Assembly: GCA_023392225.1 (NCBI GenBank)
Contig: JAEVZM010000056.1
Span: 1-9,725, forward strand
Origin: Pseudomonadota bacterium
GTDB taxonomy: Bacteria > Pseudomonadota > Alphaproteobacteria > Rhizobiales > Kaistiaceae
Reading direction: 5' to 3'
Length of the DNA stretch: 9,725 bases
The notes beneath the pieces were generated by a model. That model searched no databases, was not told the origin of the DNA, and saw only the letters and a list, made by a program, of their open reading frames with translations. This document shows, in pieces, positions 1 to 9,086 of this stretch (positions are counted from its first letter, which is position 1; each line of letters opens with the position of its first letter). Made by a program: the position numbers and the translations under genes.

Positions 1-1
1 G

Positions 2-1747
2 GCGATGACCGCCGAAGCCGCGGCCGCACCTTCCCCTTCACCGCGCACGGCGGCGCCGGCGTTCGTCCGGCTCGAGGCCAACCGGATCCAGCGCCTGGGG
101 ATGATGGCCGAGGATCTGCTGGCACCGAAGCTCGCGAGCCGCGCCCGCCTCGACGAGGTGCGGCGGCTCTCCGCCGACCTTGCCGCGTTTCGCCTCGGCC
201 AGCGCTCGACGCGCGAGGGGCACCGGGACCGGGGCGACGGCGACGACCTCCGCCGGCTCGACGATTCGTTGCGGCGGCTTCACGCCGGCCTGTCCGAGGA
301 CGAGCGCGTGCTGCGCTCGGTGGTCGATCAGCTGGTCGTCGAGCTGCGCCAGGCCCGGATGATGCCGGCCGGCGACCTGCTCGCGGTGTTCCCCGCCATG
401 GTGGCCGATCTCGGCCGGGAGCTCGGCAAGTCGGTCCGCTGGCAGGCGACCTCCGGCGACTTGCTGATCGATCGCCAGATCGCCGAGCTGATCAAGGACC
501 CGCTGCTCCATGTCGTCCGCAATGCTGTCGACCACGGCATCGAGGCCCCCGAGCTGCGGGCCCGGGCCGGCAAGCCGGTCGCGGGAACGATATCGGTATC
601 GATCGCGCCGGTGGATGGCGGGCGGGTGCGCATCGAGATCGCCGACGACGGCCGGGGCATCGACGCCGTCGCGGTCCGCCAGGCCGCGGTGCGCAGCCGG
701 CTGCACGCGCCCGAGGAGGCCGACAAGCTCACTGAGGCCGAGGTGATGGACCTCGTCTTCCACCCGACCCTGTCGACCACCAGCATGATCAGCCCGGTCT
801 CCGGCCGCGGCCTCGGCCTCGCCATCGTCCGCGAGCGTGCCGAGCGGCTCGGCGGCAATGCCCGGATCGTCCGCTCGGAGCGCGGCGCCGGCACGATCCT
901 CGCCCTCGAGGTGCCGGCGGCGCTCGCCAATTTTCGCGGCATCGCGGTGCGCACCGGCGCGACCACGGTGGTGTGCCCGCTCGAGGCGGTGGAGCGCAGC
1001 GTCGGGCTGTCGGCCGCCGAGTGCGATGCCGCCATGCTCCGCGGCGGCCTCCAGCTGGACGACGAGCTGGTGCCGATCGGCGATCTCGCCGAGGCTTTCG
1101 GCCTCGCCGTCGCACCGGTCCACCGGGCCGGACTGCGCAGCGGCCTCCTGCTGCGCCAAGGCGGGCGCCGCGGCGTGGTCATCGTCGACGACATCATCGG
1201 CGACTGCGAGGTCGTGGTGAAGGAGCTGCGGCCGCCGCTCTTGCGTGTCCGCCACATCCTGACCACCGGGCTGCTGGGCAGCGGCGAGCTCAGCCTGGTG
1301 CTGCGCGTCGGCGACGTGCTCGACACGCTGTCGACCCGCGGCCAACGGGTCGAGCGCGGCCTCGACCGGCGCCGCCGCCAGGGCAAGCCCCGGCTCCTCG
1401 TCGTCGACGACTCGATCACGACGCGCGCCATGGAGGTCGGCCTCCTCGAGGCGGCGGGCTACGAGGTCAAGGCTGCCGCCGACGGGATGGAAGCCTGGAC
1501 GGCGCTGCAGGGCGGCGAGTTCGATGCCGTGATCTCCGATGTCGACATGCCGAACATGGATGGCTTCGAGCTCACCGAGAAGGTCCGCGCCGACCGCAAG
1601 CTCAAGGACCTCCCGATCGTCCTCGTCACCGCGCTCGAGCGCCGCGAGGACCACGACCGCGGCCTCCGCCTCGGCGCCAATGCCTACATGTTGAAATCCG
1701 CATTCGATCAGTCGATGCTCATCGATCTGGTGAGGCGGGTGCTATGA
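2..1747 (+). CDS. cheA: CheA-type chemosensory histidine kinase with C-terminal receiver (5'-partial)
   Basis: This is the C-terminal part of a CheA-REC hybrid kinase, which takes signals from membrane receptor arrays through CheW. Residues here are counted from the ATG at base 5. That ATG is probably internal: the frame stays open to the window edge, and a full CheA would have an Hpt (P1) domain upstream. Residues 20-145 form the P3 dimerisation helices. The ATPase follows, with an N box (HVVRNAVDHG, about 169-178), G1 (DDGRG, 214-218) and G2 (SGRGLGL, 266-272). A CheW-like P5 domain spans about 308-445. A receiver spans about 463-580, with acidic pair D468/D469, phospho-acceptor D512, T542 and K564, so it looks competent. 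Such fused receivers are typical of non-motility Che systems (Wsp, Che3). The stop overlaps the cheB start. The phosphorylated His lies outside the window and cannot be checked. Confidence 0.93.
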   Translation, partial: AMTAEAAAAPSPSPRTAAPAFVRLEANRIQRLGMMAEDLLAPKLASRARLDEVRRLSADLAAFRLGQRSTREGHRDRGDGDDLRRLDDSLRRLHAGLSEDERVLRSVVDQLVVELRQARMMPAGDLLAVFPAMVADLGRELGKSVRWQATSGDLLIDRQIAELIKDPLLHVVRNAVDHGIEAPELRARAGKPVAGTISVSIAPVDGGRVRIEIADDGRGIDAVAVRQAAVRSRLHAPEEADKLTEAEVMDLVFHPTLSTTSMISPVSGRGLGLAIVRERAERLGGNARIVRSERGAGTILALEVPAALANFRGIAVRTGATTVVCPLEAVERSVGLSAAECDAAMLRGGLQLDDELVPIGDLAEAFGLAVAPVHRAGLRSGLLLRQGGRRGVVIVDDIIGDCEVVVKELRPPLLRVRHILTTGLLGSGELSLVLRVGDVLDTLSTRGQRVERGLDRRRRQGKPRLLVVDDSITTRAMEVGLLEAAGYEVKAAADGMEAWTALQGGEFDAVISDVDMPNMDGFELTEKVRADRKLKDLPIVLVTALERREDHDRGLRLGANAYMLKSAFDQSMLIDLVRRVL

Positions 1748-2795
1748 GCGCTGCCGGCAAGGTCCGCGTTCTCCTGGTCGAGGATTCCGACACCCAGCGC
1801 GAGGTGCTCGCCTGGGTGATCCGCAAGGCACCCAATCTCGAGCTGGTCGGCGAGGCGACCAACGGTCGCGAGGCGGTGGAGATGGTTCGGGCCCTCCGTC
1901 CGGACATCGTCCTCATGGATTGCCACATGCCGGTGATGGACGGCGTCGCCGCCACCCGCGAGATCATGCAGGAATGCCCGGTGCCGATCCTCATCGTCAG
2001 CGCCAGTGCTGCCGCCTCGGACGTGCATCCCGGGCTCGACGCCATGCGCGAGGGCGCGCTGGCGATCGTGCCGAAGCCGATCGACCCGGGGGCGGCGAGC
2101 TTCGAAAGCCAGGCCGAGGAGCTGCGGCTGAACCTCCGGCTGATGTCCGAGGTGCAGGTCGTGCGGCGCAGGCCCCGCCGCACCGCGCCCACCTTCCATG
2201 CCCGCGAGCGCAGCCACCCGGCGATATCGCTCATCGCCATCGGCGCCTCGACCGGCGGGCCGCCGGCGGTGATGGAGATCCTGCGTGCGTCCGCCGGCTG
2301 CCTCAAGGTACCGGTGCTGATCGTCCAGCACATGGCGCCGGGCTTCAGTACCGGGTTCGCCAGCTGGCTCAGCCGGGCCAGCGGCGTGCCGGTGTCGATC
2401 GCCGTCGACCGCGAGACGGCGCGGCCCGGCTGTGCCTATGTCGCGCCGGACGACTACCATCTCGGCATCGACCGGCTCTACCGCCTGAGGCTCGACCAGG
2501 GGCCGCCGGAAGACGGATTCAGACCCTCGGTTTCATATCTGTTCAGCAATGTCGCCGATACTTTCGGCGCGAAGGCCATGGCGATCCTCTTGACCGGCAT
2601 GGGCGAGGATGGCGCGCGGGGGCTCGCCGACGTGGCGCGCGCCGGGGGCGTGACCGTCGCGCAGAACAAGGAGACGTCGGTGGTGTTCGGCATGCCCGGT
2701 GTGGCGGTCAGGATGGGGGCGGCCCGCCACGTCCTGACGCCGAGCGAGATCGCCGACCTGGTCGTGGAGCAGATGACCCAGAGGAGCGTGCAGGC

Positions 2796-2799
<4 letters not shown>
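1744..2799 (+). CDS. cheB: Chemotaxis response regulator / protein-glutamate methylesterase CheB
   Basis: CheB removes methyl groups from receptor glutamates, and deamidates glutamines, to reset the array after CheA signalling. The 351-residue protein has the normal CheB layout. A receiver (about 7-125) carries the acidic residues E13/D14, phospho-acceptor D59 and K111. An Arg-rich linker (about 140-157) leads to the methylesterase domain (about 160-348). The catalytic triad is visible as S169 in GASTGGP, H196 in QHMAPG and D289 in GMGEDG. The start is chosen at the ATG of an ATGA overlap with the cheA stop; a GAGG motif at 1732-1735 lies 8 bases upstream, and homology begins directly after it. 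The open frame extends far upstream, but that part is a shadow of cheA. Presence of CheB implies a methylated receptor and a CheR, presumably encoded upstream of the window. Confidence 0.96.
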
Positions 2800-5384
<2,585 letters not shown>

Positions 5385-5396
5385 ACGGGTTGTCGC

Positions 5397-5403
5397 GGAG
5401 GGG
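5397..5403 (+). promoter_or_regulatory. Ribosome binding site deciding the REC-EAL start
   Basis: GGAGGGG sits 4 bases before the ATG at 5408 (6 bases counted from the GGAGG core). An in-frame TTG at 5390 would add six residues, but then this Shine-Dalgarno would lie inside the gene. The ATG is therefore preferred. Confidence 0.75.
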
Positions 5404-5407
5404 TGGC

Positions 5408-6589
5408 ATGTCGGAACACCAGATCTTCATCTTGGACGACGAGGCCGATATCGGTGAGTTCGTCGCCAATGCGGCCCGGCTGAACGGCTTCGAGAGTGAG
5501 TATTTCTCCGATCCCGAGCTCTTCCTCGCGGCCCTCTCCAGCTCGGCCGGCGCCTGTGCCGCCATCGACCTCCAGATGCCGCGGTTCGATGGCATCGAGG
5601 TTCTGAGGCGCCTGTCGAGCCTGCAGTTCACCCGGCCGATCGTGATCATGAGCGGCATGGACCTGAAGGTCCTTGAATCGGCGCGCCACTTCGCCAAGGC
5701 GAACAACCTCTCGGTCAGCGACATCGCGCCGAAGCCCCTCCGCCTCGAGGAGCTGAGCCGGATCTTCGCCGGCTTGAAGGCCCATGCGCGGCTGCCGCCG
5801 ACGCGGAACGAGATCCTCCAGGCCATGGCCGCCGGCGAGTTCTCCCTGCATCTCCAGCCCAAGGTCCTGCTGCAGGGGACACACGATGATGCCCACCCGT
5901 TCATCCCGTCCGGCTTCGAGGGTCTGGCGCGCTGGACCAGCCCGACCAAGGGGATGATCACGCCCGACGTGTTCATCCCGCAGATCATGGAGCTGGGGCT
6001 TGGGGCGCAGTTCTCCGACCACGTCTTCGACCTGGCGCTCGGTATCCTCGGGGAGTGGAAGGATCAGGGCATCGACGCCACGATCGCCGTCAACATGTCG
6101 GCCAGCGATGTCGAGGACCTGTCCCTCGCCGACCGCCTCTGGAGCCGTTGTGCCGGCACCGGGGTGGACCATCGGCGCATCACCATCGAGATCACCGAGA
6201 CCGATGCCATGCGCCATCCGGCGACGGCGCTGGACGTCCTGACGCGGCTGCGGCTCCGCGGCTTCCTCCTGTCGATCGACGATTTCGGGACCGGCTACTC
6301 CTCGCTCATCCAGCTCCAGCGGCTGCCCTTCGGCGAGCTCAAGATCGACCGCTCGATCATCTCGGACTGCTCCTACTCGGAGCAGGCGCGGATCATCGTC
6401 AAGGCGATCATCGACCTCGCCCACAGCCTCGGCCTCCACGTCGTGGCGGAGGGCGTCGAGGACATGGAGATGCTGGAGCTGCTCCGGAGCTGGTCGTGCG
6501 ACCTGCTGCAGGGCTACGTCATCTCGCGGCCGCTGCGCCAGGACCTCGCGGCCAAGTGGTGGCGGGACCGGGTCGACCTCACCCACTGA
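5408..6589 (+). CDS. RocR-like REC-EAL cyclic-di-GMP phosphodiesterase
   Basis: A 393-residue response regulator predicted to hydrolyse c-di-GMP to pGpG. The receiver (about 4-122) has D10/D11, phospho-acceptor D54, S82 and K109. The EAL domain (about 133-385) has the signature written FEGLARW instead of EAL. All metal and catalytic residues are visible: E171, N229, E261, E264, D291/D292 in DDFGTGYSS, K312, E348 in AEGVE and Q368 in QGY. From memory, Pseudomonas RocR (392 residues, REC-EAL) has the equivalent residues at a constant offset of four, which supports a colinear, active enzyme. There is no GGDEF domain. It lies 23 bases after the hybrid kinase stop, so it is the likely output of the cluster. 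It ends 19 bases from a convergent gene, with no hairpin terminator seen between them. Confidence 0.95.
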   Translation: MSEHQIFILDDEADIGEFVANAARLNGFESEYFSDPELFLAALSSSAGACAAIDLQMPRFDGIEVLRRLSSLQFTRPIVIMSGMDLKVLESARHFAKANNLSVSDIAPKPLRLEELSRIFAGLKAHARLPPTRNEILQAMAAGEFSLHLQPKVLLQGTHDDAHPFIPSGFEGLARWTSPTKGMITPDVFIPQIMELGLGAQFSDHVFDLALGILGEWKDQGIDATIAVNMSASDVEDLSLADRLWSRCAGTGVDHRRITIEITETDAMRHPATALDVLTRLRLRGFLLSIDDFGTGYSSLIQLQRLPFGELKIDRSIISDCSYSEQARIIVKAIIDLAHSLGLHVVAEGVEDMEMLELLRSWSCDLLQGYVISRPLRQDLAAKWWRDRVDLTH

Positions 6590-6608
6590 CCCACCCGACC
6601 GACCGGCG

Positions 6609-7397
6609 TCATTGCGGGGGGACGACTGCGGAGGGCTGACCGGGACCGCCCGGCCGCGTCCCACACATGGGCAGGTCGAACACCAGGAGGCCCGGGCGTC
6701 CCGGGGGCAGCTGGGTCTTCACCGCCCCATCCGGCCCGAGCACTGCGGTCGGTCCTGAGGCGACACAGCCGGGCCGCTCTCCCGTCACGTCCGCCGAGAT
6801 CAGCCACAGCCCGGTCTCCCGGCAGCGCTCGCCGCGGACCGCGTTGTGAAGGTCCTTGTACCGCTCCGCCTTGTCCAACGGCAGCATGTTGTTGGCCGGA
6901 CAGACGATCAGCGCCGCGCCGCGCGCCGCGACCTGCTCGGCCGCTTCCGGAAAATTCGTGTCGAAGCAGATGTTGATGCCGAAGCGGAGGCCGTCGACGT
7001 CGAACACCGGCACATCGACGCCCGCGTCGAATGCGCTTTCGCCGCGCAGAAGGTGCATCTTGCGATACCGGCCCAGAAGCCGCCCGCCGGCGACGACGAT
7101 CGCGGTATTGAAGAGCCGGCCGTCTTCCACCTCGATCATCCCGATGACCAGCGTCGGCCCGGATTGCGGCAGACGTCGCAGGATCGACAGGAACGCCGGC
7201 GAAGCGAGATCGAGGGCAACCCGCCACGCGGCCTCCGCGTCGGTCAGGTAGCCCTGCAGGAACGCCTCGGGAAAGCAGAGCAACGAGGCGCCCAGCGCAT
7301 GCGCCTTCTCCGAGAGCTCGACGATGCAGGCGATGGCCTGATCGACCTGGTCACGATATTCCGCCGTTTGCACGGCAGCGATGCGGATCAGGTTCAT
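6609..7397 (-). CDS. Carbon-nitrogen hydrolase (nitrilase superfamily)
   Basis: A 262-residue cytoplasmic amidase/nitrilase-fold enzyme that would cleave a non-peptide C-N bond in a small amide, carbamoyl compound or nitrile; the substrate cannot be read from sequence. The Glu-Lys-Cys triad is visible as E44 in CFPEAF, K113 in YRKMHL and C144 in NICFDTNFPE. The N-terminus (MNLIRIAAVQTAEY) is where the family normally starts. A Pro/Gly-rich tail (about 246-262) extends beyond the fold. The upstream SD is weak (only GAG about 11-13 bases before the ATG), and the gene starts 45 bases after the ene reductase stop on the same strand, so co-transcription is likely. The Cys-Phe-Asp version of the motif suits aliphatic amidase or omega-amidase-like members as well as nitrilases. 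The family call is firm and the substrate is open. Confidence 0.9.
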   Translation of the reverse strand: MNLIRIAAVQTAEYRDQVDQAIACIVELSEKAHALGASLLCFPEAFLQGYLTDAEAAWRVALDLASPAFLSILRRLPQSGPTLVIGMIEVEDGRLFNTAIVVAGGRLLGRYRKMHLLRGESAFDAGVDVPVFDVDGLRFGINICFDTNFPEAAEQVAARGAALIVCPANNMLPLDKAERYKDLHNAVRGERCRETGLWLISADVTGERPGCVASGPTAVLGPDGAVKTQLPPGRPGLLVFDLPMCGTRPGGPGQPSAVVPPQ

Positions 7398-7442
7398 GCG
7401 CAGGCACTCGCGTTGCTCGCTCCGGGCGCGGGCGGGACCGGT

Positions 7443-8507
7443 TCAGGCCGGCACCGGGACCAGACGGGGATAGTCGGTGTAGCCGACCGGCCCGCCCTCG
7501 TAAAAGGTCCCCTTGTCCTGCCTGTTGAACGGCAGGCCCAGCCTGAGGCGCTCCACGAGGTCGGGCGTTGCGATGTAGTCCCGGCCATAGGCGAGCGCGT
7601 CGGCGGACCCCGCCTCGATGAAGCGTTCCCCGTCCTCCTTGGTCATCAGCTCGTTGGCGATGACCGGGCCGCCGAAGCGGCGCTTGATCTCGCCGAGGAG
7701 GCTGTCGTGCCCCTCGATCTCGCGCACGAAGATGAAGGCGATGCCGCGCGCCTTCAGCTGCTCGGCCACATATCCGAAGATCGCCTTCGGGTTGCTGTCG
7801 CCCATGTCGTGTTCCTCGCCGCGCGGGCGAAGATGAACGCCGACGCGATCCGCGCCCCACACCGGGATGACCGCATCGAGGATCTCGAGGAGGAACCGCG
7901 CCCGGTTCTCGACCGACCCGCCATATCGGTCGGTCCGCCGGTTGGTCGAATCCTGGAGGAACTGGTCGATCAGGTAGCCATTCGCGGCATGGAGCTCGAC
8001 GCCGTCGAACCCGGCTTCCCTCGCCCGCTCGGCGCCGCGCCGGAAGTCGGCGACGATCCCGGAGATCTCCTCCGTCTCGAGCGCACGCGGCACGGGATAG
8101 GGGCGCTTCGGGCGGAGCTGGGACACGTGGCCGGCCGCCGCGAGGGCGCTCGGTGCGACGGGGAGCTCCCCGTCGAGGAGCTCTGGATCGGAGATGCGTC
8201 CGACGTGCCAGAGCTGGAGGAAGATCCGGCCGCCCGCTCCGTGGACGGCCGAGGTGACGAGCCTCCACCCTTCCGTCTGTGCATCGTTCCAGATGCCGGG
8301 GGTGCCGCGATAGCCGACGCCCTGCGGCGAGACGGATGTCGCCTCGCTGAGGATCAGCCCGGCGCCGGCCCGCTGCCGGTAGTACTCGGCCATCATCGCA
8401 TTGGGCACGCGCTCGGCGCCGGCTCGCATCCGGGTGAGAGGGGCCATGACGATGCGGTTCGGCAGCTCGACTGCGCCGAGGCGGAGGGGATCGAAGAGGC
8501 GGGACAT
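7443..8507 (-). CDS. Old Yellow Enzyme-family ene reductase (NemA-like FMN oxidoreductase)
   Basis: A 354-residue TIM-barrel flavoprotein that uses NAD(P)H to reduce activated C=C bonds (enones, maleimides, quinone-like electrophiles) or nitro compounds. Family landmarks are visible: APLTRMRA with T25 near the flavin, LQLWHVGR with Q98/W100, and HAANGYLIDQFL, giving substrate-binding H173/N176 and proton-donor Y178. NRRTDRYGGSVENR (about 189-202), YGRDYIATPDL and the C-terminal GYTDYP also fit. Where many members have an Arg in a VRLSP-type stretch, this one reads GVHLRP (H225), which I believe is a subfamily trait. The start is the ATG at 8507, with GGAAGG (8515-8520, - strand) seven bases upstream. 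The open frame runs on into the divergent regulator but has no homology there. It is divergent from an HxlR regulator, its probable controller, and upstream of a nitrilase-like gene. Confidence 0.93.
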   Translation of the reverse strand: MSRLFDPLRLGAVELPNRIVMAPLTRMRAGAERVPNAMMAEYYRQRAGAGLILSEATSVSPQGVGYRGTPGIWNDAQTEGWRLVTSAVHGAGGRIFLQLWHVGRISDPELLDGELPVAPSALAAAGHVSQLRPKRPYPVPRALETEEISGIVADFRRGAERAREAGFDGVELHAANGYLIDQFLQDSTNRRTDRYGGSVENRARFLLEILDAVIPVWGADRVGVHLRPRGEEHDMGDSNPKAIFGYVAEQLKARGIAFIFVREIEGHDSLLGEIKRRFGGPVIANELMTKEDGERFIEAGSADALAYGRDYIATPDLVERLRLGLPFNRQDKGTFYEGGPVGYTDYPRLVPVPA

Positions 8508-8514
8508 GCAAGGA

Positions 8515-8520
8515 CCTTCC
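8515..8520 (-). promoter_or_regulatory. Ribosome binding site of the ene reductase
   Basis: On the - strand this reads GGAAGG, seven bases before the ATG at 8507. It supports that start over the longer open frame extending to 8879. Confidence 0.6.
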
Positions 8521-8535
8521 TGAGTGCCTGATGAG

Positions 8536-8558
8536 GGCTCAGATAGACAACTAGAGCC
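8536..8558. promoter_or_regulatory. Candidate operator dyad in the divergent gap
   Basis: GGCTC (8536-8540) and GAGCC (8554-8558) form a perfect 5-base inverted repeat around a 13-base spacer. A smaller TAG-ACAA-CTA dyad (8544-8553) lies inside it, off centre. It overlaps the -35 hexamer proposed for the regulator gene. HxlR proteins are winged-helix dimers that bind dyads beside their own and divergent genes, so the placement fits an autoregulatory operator. The arms are short and could be chance. Confidence 0.3.
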
Positions 8559-8572
8559 GAGATCGCTATTAG
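8544..8572 (+). promoter_or_regulatory. Candidate sigma70-type promoter of the HxlR-family gene
   Basis: TAGACA (8544-8549, five of six to TTGACA) is followed by exactly 17 bases and then TATTAG (8567-8572, four of six to TATAAT). Transcription would begin near 8579 and leave a short leader carrying the GGAGGT ribosome site. The gap is less GC-rich than its surroundings. No comparably good promoter for the ene reductase was found on the other strand by eye. Confidence 0.4.
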
Positions 8573-8597
8573 GCACCGGAGAGGGACATAGTACCCT

Positions 8598-8603
8598 GGA
8601 GGT
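8598..8603 (+). promoter_or_regulatory. Ribosome binding site deciding the HxlR start
   Basis: GGAGGT lies four bases before the ATG at 8608. It argues for this ATG over an in-frame GTG at 8524, which would add 28 residues without family similarity and would place the promoter inside the gene. Confidence 0.75.
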
Positions 8604-8607
8604 GACC

Positions 8608-8997
8608 ATGCCGACGATCGCCGGTGACAAGCTGGTCTTCGAGGAGACATGCCTGCCGCGCCGGGTGATGGACCTCTTCGCGGTGAAGTGGACCAGCCTC
8701 GTCCTCCACGCCCTCAACCACTGGCCCGGCGGCAGGTGCCGCACCGGCGACCTGCAGCGCGCCCTCCCCGGCATCTCCAAGAAGATGCTGATCCAGACGC
8801 TGCGGGACGTCGAGCAGCGCGGCCTCGTCAACCGGCATGTCTTCAACGTCGTGCCGCCGCGGGTGGAGTACGAGCTCACGCCCCTCGGCCGGACCTTCGC
8901 GCAGCCGATCGAGATGCTCTATCAGTGGGGCGAGGCCAACAAGCCGGCGCTCGACCAGATGGAGGAGAACGCGAGAGCGACGCCCGCCGAGAGCTGA
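8608..8997 (+). CDS. HxlR-family winged-helix transcriptional regulator
   Basis: A 129-residue DNA-binding protein with the full HxlR pattern. There is a conserved Cys near the N-terminus (C15 in ETCLPRRV), then FAVKWTSLVLHAL (24-36) and the recognition-helix region GISKKMLIQTLRDVEQRGLV (55-74). The wing is PPRVEYELTPLGRTF (83-97), and the C-terminal dimer helix contains YQWGEANKP (105-113). Several family members (YodB, CatR, HypR of Bacillus) sense quinones, diamide or hypochlorite through the equivalent Cys, so C15 is the obvious candidate sensor; a second Cys (C44) is also present. The gene is divergent from the Old Yellow Enzyme gene with a 100-base shared gap, the classical layout of a local repressor and its target. 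The role as an electrophile-responsive repressor is inference from family and context. Confidence 0.93.
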   Translation: MPTIAGDKLVFEETCLPRRVMDLFAVKWTSLVLHALNHWPGGRCRTGDLQRALPGISKKMLIQTLRDVEQRGLVNRHVFNVVPPRVEYELTPLGRTFAQPIEMLYQWGEANKPALDQMEENARATPAES

Positions 8998-9086
8998 TGC
9001 GTGACCGCCCGGCTCAGAGGCCCGGCAACGCCACGGCGCGGATCACCAGCGGGAGCAGGACGATGAAGGGAGCGCCGGCGGCATCG
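8998..9086. other. Short convergent intergenic gap
   Basis: These 89 bases separate the stops of the HxlR gene and the PaiB-like gene. I see no hairpin followed by a T-run on either strand. GCCCGG occurs twice as a direct repeat near 9007-9025, which would not fold into a terminator. No convincing gene or regulatory site is present. Confidence 0.6.

Noticed and set aside
38..1654. A long - strand open frame opposite cheA.
   Set aside because: It is an antisense shadow. The + strand frame shows unbroken CheA and receiver motifs, while the - frame has none.
5390..5407. An upstream in-frame TTG start for the REC-EAL gene.
   Set aside because: The six extra residues (MSRRGG) have no family similarity, and the Shine-Dalgarno GGAGGGG would lie within them. 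The ATG at 5408 is better placed.
6846..8531. A 561-codon + strand open frame opposite the nitrilase-like and ene reductase genes.
   Set aside because: The - strand frames carry complete catalytic motifs. The + frame is compositionally biased and crosses both the gene boundary and the divergent promoter region.
9014..9085. A - strand stretch reading as a hydrophobic C-terminal tail (PFIVLLPLVIRAVALPGL then stop), as if left from a membrane protein downstream of the PaiB-like gene.
   Set aside because: The frame is open for only about 35 codons, has no ATG and no ribosome site, and is bounded upstream by a stop inside the PaiB-like gene. It could be a gene relic, but chance in GC-rich DNA is as likely.
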